A stretch of DNA of 64,000 bases from Niveispirillum sp. (GCF_017996735.1 NZ_JAGOGJ010000012.1:19983-83982); one strand, 5' to 3'; shown: positions 31,901 to 36,709, numbered from the stretch's first letter. A program made the numbers and translations. The notes: a model not told the origin generated them from the letters alone.

Positions 31901-32743
31901 CACCAGCGCCTTGGCGACGCCATCCGCCCCCGGCGCCAGATCGGTGACCGTGGAGCCGGCATTGAAGCTCAACAGCCCGTCACCCTGGAAATCCAGTGTG
32001 AACCGTTGCGCGCCGCCCAGGGCCACCTTGCCCAGCCGGGCCTGGATGATGCCGGAATTGCGCACCGACGGCGCCACCAGGGCGGCAAGGCCGCTATCCT
32101 TGATGGAGATCAGCCCTTCATTGACAATGCCGGCATTCAGGTTGGCCGAGGCCTGGTTGAAGGCATAATTGCCCGCCAGGAAGTCCGTATCGGCGATGTT
32201 GGCCGTGGTCGCCACCAGACCGCCGACATCGACGCGCGATTCCTTGCCGAAGAACACCCCGTTGGGATTGACCAGCATCACCGTGCCGTTGGCGGTGATG
32301 GAGCCGAAAATGGCCGATGGATCGGAACCGATGACCCGGTTCAGCGTCACCGACTGGCTGGTGGGCTGAAGGAAATTCACCGTTTCGCCGGCGGCGATGG
32401 AGAAGCCCTGCCAGTTGATGATGGCCTTGTCGCTGCCCTGGACGATGTTCAGGGTCTGCGGCGTGGCGGCAACGATACTGGCCTGGCCGGCCACCACGGT
32501 GCCGCCCGTGGGATTGGCCCAGGCGGCCTGCGTGAACAGCGAAGAGAGCGCATAGGCAAAGCCGCCCATGGTCGCCACCAGCCCGGCACGGCGCTGGCGC
32601 CGGTTTCCGGCCGGCGCCTTGCGCGTCGCCGCCATCAGCGAGGCGGCCGTGGTCAGCAGATTCTCACGCAGATGATGCCGCTGGCGCTGGAAACCCGGCA
32701 GGCCGGTCAGGGAGAGCGGACGGGAAAAGCGATGGTTCTTCAT
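11000..32743 (-). CDS. Giant filamentous-haemagglutinin-type TpsA exoprotein
   Basis: Secreted or surface adhesin of 7247 aa. The N-terminus has a long basic signal peptide, with an Ala-X-Ala type cleavage site after residue 76 (QAAWA, then NPTGG). The TPS domain follows (about residues 77-340) with the conserved NRVIG and NPNGV (159-163) motifs. The rest is Ser/Thr/Gly/Ala/Val/Asn-rich beta-helix sequence. From about residue 3850 to 6980 it is built of tandem repeats with a ~95-aa (285-bp) period (LTTDAGG, TTSGAQTYNDAVTLNG, INGAxALTLNSSGAT). The tail is Ser/Thr/Pro/Gly-rich, ending DQEKEPRN, with no recognisable toxin or C-terminal effector domain. The start has AGGGA. It lies 16 bp after the stop of its transporter gene. 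Likely role: adhesion or aggregation. Confidence 0.92.
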   Translation of the reverse strand: MKNHRFSRPLSLTGLPGFQRQRHHLRENLLTTAASLMAATRKAPAGNRRQRRAGLVATMGGFAYALSSLFTQAAWANPTGGTVVAGQASIVAATPQTLNIVQGSDKAIINWQGFSIAAGETVNFLQPTSQSVTLNRVIGSDPSAIFGSITANGTVMLVNPNGVFFGKESRVDVGGLVATTANIADTDFLAGNYAFNQASANLNAGIVNEGLISIKDSGLAALVAPSVRNSGIIQARLGKVALGGAQRFTLDFQGDGLLSFNAGSTVTDLAPGADGVAKALVVNSGQIAAEGGTVVLSARAVKGVIDNVINTDGVISATSISGSSGKIVLSGGTGKVQVAGTVDASGAKAGQTGGTVVVDAADIQVAAGARIDASGDQGGGTIAIGSNGDRTGAWAAGRVGIAEGATLAADALTHGDGGSVTVLSQQRTDFAGAISAKGGATGGDGGFAEVSSRDAITLTGHVDLSAVQGATGTFLLDPASLKIVSGSSGTLDGGISSGSLPASTADSGANTVSATTLQAINATTNIVLEATGLITVDTSLNLQTGSGNSFTLRSTGAGGGITFTSATHEIATAGGAITLDASLTGASLSNIGKLTSNGGNITLLSGDNVSLAGAINAGAGAIKIEAISGNISNVSGAPKLTGASISLATPGGHIGASGAAIAISASALTVKGGGDIFVANDQALSSLSLTTGHLLTSTTNSYGITATGLTFAVTDGASNLTLTDISSTGNMALSVISDRGLAVGVINAGTGNISLTANGGTITRTGSSPRITGGALTMVAKGTSGSNGTIGTSDAPLLTTVSSLSAETGTLVMVDNTGALALNRLLLASGSAGITASGTLTVGEVIFASGGTVTLTSSGGAILDDGVAGTRIKAGDLTLTAASNIGTSAAPILASNATSVTATASNGGAYISTETSTTFTVAANGGDIVLKTTGSAILDDVSIASGTGNIEVTADGNLYYNIVNAGTGNVTLTGSVVAKSILDSNQQITADLVTAKATGVSGSVELLTTASKISGSAVTNLTIVQNGAVILGDLSAAGTISVTVDGGGTTTLEGKVVSTAGSATFDLSGALATRVGSLLSAAGITMTVDGAIGDSTNALKTATQAMNITNTGDIYIDNTGSLLGTLVINNKHNGSTPNALSLASGGQVFTVADNGTTVTISELSSTFITSFSFTSDKNLVLGRLDIENATKATIITTSGSILDDGRSDSFINAKSISLSATEGIGASGQALGVKTTELVVVTAGDLVIANESHFNSLTISSKHRDSTADYTYAIKGQHLDFRLTDSSNGYLFERLIDTGYATDVGGLNLFTFTGDRDITLGNINTGAFDYSYTPEGSQSTTTTGNGVGFKTTSGAILDDGDDSTGVLASYIALQATRNIGAVTASADIDITAKGLSVTAGTASDLTAGTGGVYITAQRSVGVGNLGVLTLGNSERLGSGFSTVSGDIVVTLLAGDIKNSTTIGTVDGSLTLETVAGSILGNSKVSASDNVTLKASGNIGLLADNNVVQVTASELDVIATTGEVAVQAAARSSSNLVKFNEVTAGGDIAVGVTNANAALGAIIANNGTGKITITNTSSSSAINDDGDNGTLIRGSQIAITAAGGVGNSSQLKLDTAKLDINAPGTIDIAASQVLTDLKVTRSGNGGTVSITGTGQTVGISDTSSASTLSTLTSATDLNFTLAATGDRSATVGAANVGTNGTFTVTADRNITYGGSGAVTAGTVSLTAGTLYSIGTSANKIQLSTNKVNVTAGRNIYVNSATSLTHVDITSTNSTTAANTASIFGITGASGPEYSLSDNGTTVVVDVIGSATSFSLAVKKNISVSEIVATGAVSLKTVDGGANSNITMIGGGAILGSSVTLSATGTGSGNGSIGSSSRAVKTSASSLNITSNGDIFLNNSNTALTTLAVTSTHKTSALADTNTYSISAIGSNRSFTVTEDAGVQTVGLTTPNNGSMDFSYSVDRAIRVSKIDAGTSATGKVSLTSTGGASTGNTRVYGFITGDNQDGTITAGEVTVSAKSSNGDIGNNDAMFFIDTTKLYIASGGSIRWDNSTRLTDLTLDIDFKISGSVNSGSYTYEVLGSNMPSLSMVATVTSGSVSALSISSISQSSGLNLTVLSTKKINVSSINVGTGTVKLAANSGSSKQNVDAARTSSVVTAGRLEIEAASIGNTSSGSPFAATVGQLKIDASGSIDFRNTGNLAVDTVSNRVSGSRTSATLTVSNGSLTQLAGGEGIRSGELTLAVEGGDIGTSATALKIDAETLDLNSGGNVYLNNRSDLTELTWTLKHNATNVYGITGRNLDVQMSTDGGGNTLITRFVDDTGLDLDLKLNNNLVVGVINVQKGRELSLTTTGTTQNISRIGTGNNMLTAGKLSLKATGGILRNGSSEALQTDVSALVVDTLNDVFIDNQADLQTLSIKNGRTSSDGAATYALTARNATIAITGSSSYAVALTDTTGLDFTFDTKLSQVIGIVDVTKAGTATFNSTASIFGGANSSLSHINAGTLSMSGILLGSSGNRLYIDAPTVALRTQGDVYVTSETHIDSLALTNSSNDSTANRTFDIVSAAVDGTAGAVQIQATHTNADGTQFSQIRDVSGMDFTYSGDRTIIVDEIEIGGAGKLVLTARSGSIRELDGTSFIKAGRIEMYASSGLIGQASGTGGGLLDITTAQLKLAANNGAYLDFKQSAKIAGFTVGGASEIKFSAGDLRISGSEDPDGSMSLNGAATTINVTNGSILGGGTIAGAGTLTLTASGSIGSVGKVLQINANSSGTTTLTATASGGGVYISESYGLTVSSLSAAGDVVLNAGSSSYARDFTLAGALTAAGNKVAITVIGGSIKSTTSSAIEAGEVVLSATSGSIGESTNATTRVKTNTTKLTLKSSGSIVVGSNADLSDLTIDRNAALASTAANGALSVTATNLTFTAADTSGTVLTNVTDTTGLNFTYLSKGNSISVGTISVGSGNVALTIDPTTGQSTTSSITMANGGTGITAGTLKLTNNNTRSGSSIGASGTPLLTNVDTLTFSTAGDAYISNGKALTTGALSASGALSVVTTSGDLTLNGAVSWGNSALTLEAAGALNSNRIGLSATGTSAAINLKAGTGIGSASTPLSLTPYVSGSNSSSVAATITGNGSAYLGITGGLPGGLSVGVKNGSINVTGGGALTLANLSITDDAAGNDINVTASGNISIGSTGAAGTVSAGMGNGMVVLTSSNGAIIQGHANSGISGGGVLLNTSSAIGTSVAALGVNSRNFQAASGLNATGVYLKTSGTELAITSLSSNNGVINIAGGSGVSIDLGKVTSGGGAITVTASGNSLIRVGTVNAGSGDVTLNAGTGTIVDDGVADTGITGTTLSLTAGTGIGTASAGINTNVATITGGTSGAGSVYISDSNSSGISLGTSGTALAVANGALSVSAAGPVAVVNVTQGTDGVDKDVTITTSSGAVTITKLYAGTTTSSGSPSSSKASISAATDILTSGTDTHIIAGKLSLTAGNGDIGVVTDLATGAGSPVLVKVSSIAGLSAAKAGAVVSISNSGTGSSTLSSGALTLGTGASAFIKTAGDLSIDSLSLTSGNLLLDSGGTLTLPSSGSFSTTGNITLKGATDIVAGASGRSLSITAAELVLVSGSAGGNTSLTTTAGKMNISLTGNDKNLTVSNTGTVSALTLAAKGDISFTNNLAFAADSVSATGTNRTVTLTATTGDLTLGSISADTTGTLTLNAASGKILSAVGGSTLTGLTLNMTTSSGIGTADSAFVTTFTKVSATVTGTGGIYLSGTNFELGDLKTNNGDIEVTTTGYITDANMVDGFVAGGSGNVKLTATGNVTLAKTYTTTGSDTTRSGFSVEGAAISLSGTISTTGAQSYKGNVTTNGGFTAKALTVTGDVNLGNATILTRGINTVSGNGNVSITGKLEGGTDLKDVTISAGTGAVTIGGVASGLGSLTVTAATINVAGVSTAASQTYTGAVTTTGTYTVGSDNNLTITGATTLAGDTIFSLGTGTATLTGTVNGAHALTFNSDGAVVVTGAVGGTTALASLTTDSDGTSSFKSVTTTGAQSYGDTVTLNGTYTTSNAAVTVSGDATLASAITINAGTGNVAFGSTVNGAYALTVNSTGDTSFTGVVGGTTALTSLTTNAGGTLALAAVTTTGAQSYGESSTTLNGNLTSTGNGAIGIGGDVSLGGDVTLSAGSGAISVTGTINGARALVLNSTGATTLSGVVGGTTALTSLTTDSGGTASLKSVTTTGAQTYAGSSVTLDGTYTAGAAFSLTAPVILAGDTVIDAGTNGITITGTVNGAHALTLNSSGATAVSGVIGGTTALASVTTNAGGTLTLSANVTTNGAQSYGEDVTLNGGTLTTNGGAFTIGGTTTLGTNVTVNAGAGAITLSGAVNGARSLTLNSSGATAITGAVGGTTALTSLTTDAGGTTALANVTTSGAQTYNDAVTLNGATYATSNSLFTIAGATNLAADATITTGTGAITLSGTVDGAQALVLNSSGVTTLSGAVGGTTALTSLTTNAGGSSVLANVATNGAQTYNDAVSLAGTYMTGSGAFTANGAVTLTADTSVSAGTGDIDFASTINGAFALTVNSGGTTRFDGIVGGTTALASLTSDAVGNTELNKAITTTGNQTYNDEISLAGGSLTASTGNITIVGALTLVTDSTIDSGTGNITLSSTVDGARALTLNSSGTTDVAGVVGGVTALTSLTTDANGAVNLLSVTTTGAQTIGGSGGSLVGTYQAGGAFTLSAPVTLTGATTIDAASITISGAVNGAQTLALNSSGATIVSADLGGTTALTSLVTDTGGTSSFRSVATSGVQTFNDAVTLNGTYATVNSQFTAEKTVTLAGDAIIRTGTGAVDFKDTVNGAHALTVNSSGATRFAADVGGTTALAGVTTDAGGTVALANVTTNGAQSYGETATIGGTYSSGNGTVTFSGPVTLLANTIVSSGSGAIRFGSSIDGGYSLTLNSSGAASVSGVIGGGDALTSLTSNAGGSISVVTVTTTGSQIYGDAATIDGALTTNNSAISFASSVTLAGNSSVNTGTADITVDGSINGAYALELNSSGATKLLGDVGNVQALAQLITDAGGTSSVRSISTDGTQTFNDAVTLSGVYNTRNGAFTAATSATLGGDSTINAGSGAINFQGAVNGGFALEANSQGATSFAATVGGSSALASLVTDAGGTSTLQDVTTTGRITIQDNATIGGNYTSTGNGAATFNGAVTLVSDTTVSTGSGAIGFGGTVDGGSALVLNSGGTTTLSRSVGSRNALTSLTTDGPGSTSLVDVTTSGAQTYNDAVTLNGTYRTSNAEFNAKGAATLAGDALVATGGGGITFGGTVDGGHGLRLESSGATRLTGTVGGAGALSSLTTDAGGTTTALSVSTSGDQTYGDDATLNGTYSTAGGSFLTKGTLTLAGDTRITSGSGNITFDAAVNGARTLALSSGGTITAKTAIGAGTALASLSTDGGGTINFLSITTSGAQNLAGGAGSLNGTYSAGSFTLTAPVTLTGATTITAGSIDIGAGINGDQALALNSSGTVTVTAALGTGTALASLTTDSGGSSSFAGVDTSGMQTYNDATTLSGSFTAGGGFVANGATTLAAATIVNSNGGAVTFNGSLDGTQALTINAGAGNVAFNGAVGARQALGALTINSSGLTRLSAIGVNAFSIHTDSAGTLDLGGPTMTTVGEQSYGEVLVLSGNTTLAGSTITLGQGAQGGHALTIKGDLVMQSSVGNGSALASLTVSGNTVLGGSVTTTGDQKYQGGATIGASTVLTAGGRVDFGSALDGPGSLRVNSSGVTRFGGAVRIGALETDAGGTVEIADSVTTTGNQSYGELLRLDGTSITLAGSTVTLGAGADGKGSLTINGNAVINGNVGATNALTDLSISGTTNLLGGTVKTSGSQNFGGLLTLTGDTGLTGGTVTLRNGATGNRALTITGDAVLEGGAGATLASLTVTGGTVLNGGTVTTTGGQSYGRAVTLNGNQVLTTTGGRISFAGTIDGGSNLTINAGASDVVFTGAVGGNSRLGTLTVNSSGLTSFAAAGMNMAAIVTDAAGTLNLNGGAITTSGAQTYGEAVNLAVDTILTGSTITLDQGASGNRALTIDGNAVLGGAIDLSTLSVSGTTLLDGKTVTTSGTQTYGGAVTLAGDTRLTAALVSVGGAIDGAFTLTVVGDAAFAGAIGAGTALTGLDVGGAATLTGGTITTSGAQRFGGAVTLGADSLLDGGSVDFQGAVSGPFALRVNSAGLTRFGGIVSVGALATDAAGSLSLANGRVTTTGAQTYGERLDLTADTTLSGTSVTLNQGADGAFDLSIIGDAVFGGALGADTALTSIDVSGNTLLNDARPVAPEGAQALVQSAALNGSTLISAGSVNFQGTVTGTGDLTVNSAGITRFGGAVSLGSLTTDAAGSLSLAGGSVTTQAAQTYGERLTLTADTLLTGTIVTLNQGADGARALTIKGDAVIDGAVGTAVALTSLNVSGSSRLRGGSIVTSGTQSFGGAVTLAGNMLLTGSTISLAQGADGAFSLGISGDAVIGGAVGTQTALTTLSIDGTTALNGGSIATSGAQTYGGAVTLAGDVLLSGGSVDLQGAVTGPAGLTVNSAGVTRFGGTVTVGSLTTDAAGSLLLAGSGITTTGAQRFGERLTLAADTTLTGSTITLTQGADGAHALTIRGNAVIQGAVGAGTALSSLAITGTSALAATITSSGAQTYGGAVTLAGDTALSGGAVTFDGTVDGAHALSVTGPVSFAGAIGAGTALTGLDVNGAAGLNGGGATTSGTQRFNGAVTLGGATRITTGSGDALFAGPVNGAFTLTVDSAGLTRFGGTVTVSTLTTDAAGALTLAGGSITTSGAQTFGERALLASDMVLTGSIVTLGQGAAGSQSLTITGDGIIKGDLGTGNALRSLSVGGRTTLGGTINTTGAQSYGGPVTLAAASTLNSNAGSLTFGGAVDSNGGASLTLVTANGGNVAFNGAVSVGSLNATGGNISFTGATTATTGAISLTSNSSTGVISFAANAAVQAATGFTQAGGARVLLPSSVVVTIGDITFAAPAELPAGAASISTNGTITLPGLTGTSTNLTLAAGTGGLLIGVSGGAPAQTLQVLSLTVPTAGRASMFGTIGNSRGAQAATVIRSTLRAAPYFMNDTPWGQVEEVTQVVSVLVPKTPVPSTPTATALFSGTVTSAGLTPNALSAYQAPQVLTTVTILGAGNTPQVLETTGGGAPVLGSGGSVGSGATGTSSPSVITTTPAPGEATSGSGTSSPSTSTTDQEKEPRN
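11800..21200 (-). repeat. Tandem 285-bp coding repeats inside tpsA
   Basis: Recurrent segments (TTSGAQTY, VNGAxALTLNSSG, LTTDAGGT) recur with a 284-287 bp spacing, clear between about 19190 and 20330. Toward the C-terminus (11800-15800) the unit shifts to an alternating form (TLNQGADGAxxLTI, FGGTVTVGSLTTDAAGSL). Boundaries are approximate. Confidence 0.75.
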
Positions 32744-32759
32744 AGTTTTTCCCTATCTA

Positions 32760-34547
32760 TCAATAATGCGCGGTCAGGCTGAAGAAGACGCGGGTGGGCT
32801 TGCCCTTCTCGGTGGCCACGTCCAGGTTCAGCGGCTTGTTGACTTCCAGCGTTGCGAACAGGTTCTCAAGCAGGTTGGCCCGCACGCCGCCACCGGCCGA
32901 CGCCAGCGTGACATGGCCGGCCGGCCTCGTGTTCGACAGGCTCCAGACCTGTCCGCCATCATAGAAGGCGTAGAACTGCACACCGTTGGGCAGCAGCGAC
33001 AGGGCAGGGGAGTAGCGCAGCTCCAGCGACCCGGCCCAGCCATTGTCGCCGGAAATCTCCCCGTCATTATAGCCGCGGCCGAAATTGGGACCGCCCAGGG
33101 CGATTTCTTCCGATGCCAGCAGCGGCGTCCTGGTGAACTGGCTGGTCAGCGTCGCCAGAACGCTGAAATCATGCGGCAATTGCTGCACGCGGGTAAGGTC
33201 GGCCGTGACCTTCAGATATTCGCTATGACCGGCGGTCCGCGACGCCAGCGGGGCGCCGTGCCCGTTGGCGCCCAGCACGTCCAGCCCCTGGTGCAGGGTG
33301 ACGCGGGCCGCCGTGATGCCGTACCAATTGTCCGACCGGTCATAGGAGACACCCGTGCGCAGGATGCGCAGCCGGTCCTCGTTGAAGGCGGTGCCAGACA
33401 GGTCGGTCTTGACGTTGCGATATTCGAACTCCCCCACCAGCCGCAGATTTTCCATGCGGGACCGGATCAGCGGGTAGGAGATGGTCGCCACCTCGGCCAC
33501 CACTTCGCTGTCGATTTCAAGCTGCTTCAACTCCCGCCCCGGCGCCGAGTTGGCGTAGGAGGAGGAAAGGCCGACCGTCAGCCCGTTGCTGCCCAGGGAT
33601 GCCTGATAATTGCCGGCCACCATCCAGGAACGGCGGGCCGGGGTGGACATCTTGGCCGACAACCCCAACCGGTCGGCATGGCTGGCGATGGAATTGGCGG
33701 TGACGGAGGCGATCAGTTGGGAACTGCCCAGATAGGGCGAGTTGCGATTGTCATAGGTCAGCGAGGCGTCGATCAGCTTGCGTTCCGCCTTCACCACAAT
33801 GATGGAGCCGCCCAGAACATCCGGTGAGGGTTCCAGGCTGCCGCGCACCGTCATGCCGGGCAGGTCGTTGGCCAGCAGCAGGCGGCGTTCGATCATGGCG
33901 ATATTAATCGGCTTGATACCGCGCAGCGGTTCCAGCAGCCGCTCCACCGTATCCCGCGCCGGGCCGATATCGTCGGCATAGACGATGTCGGTGATGGAGC
34001 CTTCCACCACGCTGATGCGGAAGCGGCCATCCTCGATCGTCTGTTCCGGCACGATGACGCGGCTGGTGACATAGCCGGCATTGCGGTAACGAAGCTCGAT
34101 CTCGTTGGCGACGTTGAACAGGTCGCGCACCGTCACGTCCTTGCCGATCAGGTCGGCATAGAGCGGGCGCAGAGCTTCGGCATCAAAGGCGGTATTGCCC
34201 TCGATCAGGACGCTGTTCAATCTCAACGTGAAGTTTTCCGCCCCGGCCGGCGCCTCGGCAGCGGAAGCACGCGGAACAGCGATGGCCTGTCCGGGCGCGG
34301 ACGGGGTGGGCATGACAGGTTGTGGCAGCCCACGCCCCGGTTCGGCCCCCGACGGAAGCGTCGGCTGAACCTGCTGCTGCGCCAGGGCCGGCACGGCCCC
34401 TGCCGTCAGGATCACCAGGACCGCCGCTGTTTCCAAAACTGCAACTGCCGCCCCACCAAAACCCTGCCGCAAGACATGGTTCGGACGCTTGCGTTCCGCG
34501 ATATTCTTCATCTTACCCGCCCCAGCCCCGGATTTCTGCGCCAACAT
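32760..34547 (-). CDS. TpsB-type outer-membrane transporter (ShlB/FhaC/HecB family)
   Basis: Two-partner secretion pore that exports the adjacent giant exoprotein; Omp85 superfamily. It has 595 aa with a signal peptide (cleavage likely after PALA near residue 56) and a POTRA_2 domain around residues 106-180 (VLIEGNTAFD, then YRNAGYVTSRVIVPEQ and VVEGSITDI). A second POTRA and a 16-stranded barrel with ELRYSPAL near the C-terminus follow. The protein ends in an aromatic-terminated strand (VFFSLTAHY), typical of barrel insertion. The first codon at 34547 is ATG without a clear ribosome site; ATG at 34511 with GGGCGGGTAAG upstream is an alternative. tpsB-tpsA form an operon. Confidence 0.92.
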   Translation of the reverse strand: MLAQKSGAGAGKMKNIAERKRPNHVLRQGFGGAAVAVLETAAVLVILTAGAVPALAQQQVQPTLPSGAEPGRGLPQPVMPTPSAPGQAIAVPRASAAEAPAGAENFTLRLNSVLIEGNTAFDAEALRPLYADLIGKDVTVRDLFNVANEIELRYRNAGYVTSRVIVPEQTIEDGRFRISVVEGSITDIVYADDIGPARDTVERLLEPLRGIKPINIAMIERRLLLANDLPGMTVRGSLEPSPDVLGGSIIVVKAERKLIDASLTYDNRNSPYLGSSQLIASVTANSIASHADRLGLSAKMSTPARRSWMVAGNYQASLGSNGLTVGLSSSYANSAPGRELKQLEIDSEVVAEVATISYPLIRSRMENLRLVGEFEYRNVKTDLSGTAFNEDRLRILRTGVSYDRSDNWYGITAARVTLHQGLDVLGANGHGAPLASRTAGHSEYLKVTADLTRVQQLPHDFSVLATLTSQFTRTPLLASEEIALGGPNFGRGYNDGEISGDNGWAGSLELRYSPALSLLPNGVQFYAFYDGGQVWSLSNTRPAGHVTLASAGGGVRANLLENLFATLEVNKPLNLDVATEKGKPTRVFFSLTAHY

Positions 34548-35190
34548 TAATTTGTTAATGATACTGCCGTTTCTTTCTTACAATACGTGCCTGAAAGCGG
34601 CGCGGCAACTATATGATTCCGTATAGGAGAAGGTATTTCGATATTGGCACAAAATCCAACCCGGTTTCATTGGGACTCGTCTGTTAACGGCAGATGAACA
34701 CGTCGATAATTTTCATGTTAAATGCGCAGGTATGCGGTTTGTTTGGAAGAGCGGGTACGGCGTCAGTGATTTGCTTATGGCGTTAGGTGGCCTTTCCTGA
34801 ATCAGATCCGTCATAGGTCGGTAAAATCAGGCCCGCTTGACCGGGCGTTGGTGCAGATGGGCACCAAAGGAGGGGACAAGCCCAACCCAGGCGAAGGGCG
34901 CACTCATTAAGGCTATTTTCCTTAAAGAAACACAACCGAGCGACAGAATGCGCAAGGCGGCAGTCATTGCGGTTCAGGGCAAAGCCATCGGGTATTACCG
35001 CCCACCGGACCACGCGGCCGGCCCGGCATTGCCGCGGGCGCCGGTGCCGCCCGCCCGGTGCGAATGGCGCTTTGCCAAAAAGGACGACCCGGGCAAAAGA
35101 GGCGCTGCTGGCGCGGGTAGAGGCGGCGCTGGGGTGGGCGGCCTCACGCCTGCGGCCCGCGTACCGCGCGCAGCGGGTCCGCCCGTATCG
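34548..35190. other. Junction region between tpsB and the catabolic island
   Basis: No convincing gene. The first ~280 bp are AT-rich and must hold the tpsBA promoter, though no hexamers are persuasive. Around 34907-34925 is a small hairpin (TTAAGG, CTATTTT loop, CCTTAA). Positions 34978-35077 form an imperfect ~100-bp palindrome starting and ending with GGCAAAGC/GCTTTGCC. Positions 35088-35137 resemble the 3' end of the MBL gene at 9812-9862. This looks like recombination debris at an island edge. Confidence 0.5.
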
Positions 35191-36144
35191 TCAAACGGCG
35201 GAAACCAGACGCGGAGCCAATGGAATGGCATTCATCCGCGACACTGCCTGATGATAGTCCCGTTCCAGGCGATCAACCAGATCGGCTGTGGTTGGTATGT
35301 CGTGGATGGCGCCCACCCCTTGCCCGGCGCTCAAGATATCGACCCAGCGCTTGGGTTCCAGAATCTCGCTGATGTCGAAGCCAATCTTCGCCAGATCCTG
35401 ACGGAACGCGGCGCCCGGCAGGGTTTGTCGAAGGAAGCTGCTGCCGACGCCGTCCACCTCGTCGGTGTAAACGACATCGGTCAGGTTGGAGTCCAGCACC
35501 AGCCGCTTCATCTTGTCCGAGGCCATGCTCTCGACCGTGTTGACAAAGCGCGTTCCGACATAGGCGAGGTCGGCACCGGCGGCGATGGCGCCGGCGATCG
35601 CCTGCCCATTGCTCATGCAGCCCGCGAGGATGAGGGTCTTGTCACCCAGCAAAGGCTTGAGTTCGCCGATGAAGGCGAACGGATTATAGGTTCCAGAATG
35701 TCCCCCCGCACCACCGGCCACCGCGATGATGCCATCGACATTGGCTTCGAGCGCCTTGGCCGCATGCCGTATGTTGATCGCGTCATGGAAGACGAGACCC
35801 CCATATGCATGGATCGCGTCGGTCACTTCGCGCGTAATGCCTATACTTGAAATAAGGATCGGGACCTCATATTTCACAGTCAGGGCGAGGTCCGCATCAA
35901 GCCTTTTATTTGTGTGATGAACCGGAAGCTGGGCGCCCCATGGCATGCCATAGTTGGCAACCCTTGCGCTGATCTCCTTGAGCCACTGTTCATAGCCCTC
36001 GCTTGTCCGCTGATTGAAGGCGGGGAAGGAGCCGACAACACCGGCACGACAACTCTCCGCCACCAGATCAGGCCCGGATACGAGGAACATCGGAGAGACC
36101 AGCATCGGCAGGCGCAAGCGGCCTTCAAGGGATCTGGGCAGCAA
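35191..36144 (-). CDS. Nitronate monooxygenase / 2-nitropropane dioxygenase family
   Basis: FMN-dependent TIM-barrel oxidoreductase of 317 aa. The family hallmark AGGAGGHSG (catalytic-histidine and FMN-binding segment) lies mid-protein. LPMLVSPMFLVSGPDLVAESC is at the start, and the flavin phosphate-binding region AAGADLAYVGTRF follows. Such enzymes oxidise nitronates, but close relatives act as NADH:quinone or enoyl reductases, so the substrate is open. It is divergent from the TonB receptor gene across 565 bp with related operator-like sites near both ends. It forms the left arm of the catabolic cluster. Confidence 0.85.
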   Translation of the reverse strand: MLPRSLEGRLRLPMLVSPMFLVSGPDLVAESCRAGVVGSFPAFNQRTSEGYEQWLKEISARVANYGMPWGAQLPVHHTNKRLDADLALTVKYEVPILISSIGITREVTDAIHAYGGLVFHDAINIRHAAKALEANVDGIIAVAGGAGGHSGTYNPFAFIGELKPLLGDKTLILAGCMSNGQAIAGAIAAGADLAYVGTRFVNTVESMASDKMKRLVLDSNLTDVVYTDEVDGVGSSFLRQTLPGAAFRQDLAKIGFDISEILEPKRWVDILSAGQGVGAIHDIPTTADLVDRLERDYHQAVSRMNAIPLAPRLVSAV

Positions 36145-36194
36145 AGAGGCGCTCCATTCTGTCGTAGGGCCAGCTTGATATGGCGACCGGCAAC

Positions 36195-36222
36195 TGACTA
36201 GATTAGTCTAACTTTATAGTCA
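36195..36222. promoter_or_regulatory. Operator-like half-site cluster, monooxygenase side
   Basis: TGACTA, TTAGTC, TAACTT and TAGTCA occur within 28 bp, 51 bp upstream of the monooxygenase start. The block TCTAACTTTATAGTCA matches TCTGACTTTGAAGTCA on the receptor side at 13 of 16 positions. Confidence 0.45.
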
Positions 36223-36498
36223 AATATTTTAATATCGATTTCACCCATGTCAGCGCACTTGCGGGTGTCGACACCATGCCCCATGTCAACGGCGTCCCCT
36301 CCCGCCGATCGCAGGATCACGCATCGCAGGTGGTTGGCCGCCAACATGTCCCTGGCCCTCGGTGCGGTTTCTGCCGGCTGATTGATTCCATGAGGGCGGC
36401 CCGTCGGCCACCCAAACGGGGTTCCGCCCACTTCTGCGGCCCGAGGTCCCCGAACATCCCTGTTCGATGTCTGCTGTTGACTTCCACATCGGACGTGA

Positions 36499-36523
36499 TA
36501 GTCATTATCTGACTTTGAAGTCA
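36499..36523. promoter_or_regulatory. Operator-like half-site cluster, receptor side
   Basis: TAGTCA, then the dyad TGACTT-TG-AAGTCA, about 190 bp upstream of the TonB receptor start. It shares half-sites with 36195-36222, suggesting one regulator for both arms. No regulator gene is in the cluster. Confidence 0.45.
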
Positions 36524-36709
36524 TTCCCAGGGGGTGCGCGACCGTATCGGCGAACCGGCGAGCTTTCATGTTGATGCTGTCTCGTTGCATCACCGCCCGC
36601 CCTCTGTCGTTCTGAGTGGAACACAGACAAGGGCGTGATCAGGATCTGTGGCACCCGGCTATTGAAAAGACAACCAACCAACAAATCGCGTTGAATGGGG
36701 AGAAATCGA

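Larger units (their letters stand above)
36145..36709. promoter_or_regulatory. Divergent control region of the catabolic cluster
   Basis: Between the nitronate monooxygenase and TonB receptor starts. It holds two groups of TGACTW/WAGTCA half-sites (listed separately). No reading frame here looks like a protein: the candidates lack a ribosome site and family features. The last ~50 bp contain an A-rich leader with GGGGAG before the receptor ATG. Confidence 0.5.

Noticed and set aside
32300..34547. CDI system (toxin plus immunity) at the tps locus
   Set aside because: The exoprotein ends in a low-complexity tail, and the next gene is SapC-like, not a small immunity protein.
34837..34925. Riboswitch or small structured RNA
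   Set aside because: Several short hairpins are visible (GGTGC/GCACC, TTAAGG/CCTTAA), but none matches a known aptamer I recognise and there is no clear downstream gene.
36198..36593. Possible small minus-strand gene in the divergent control region
   Set aside because: No ribosome site, no recognisable family, poor codon pattern, and it covers both operator-like clusters.
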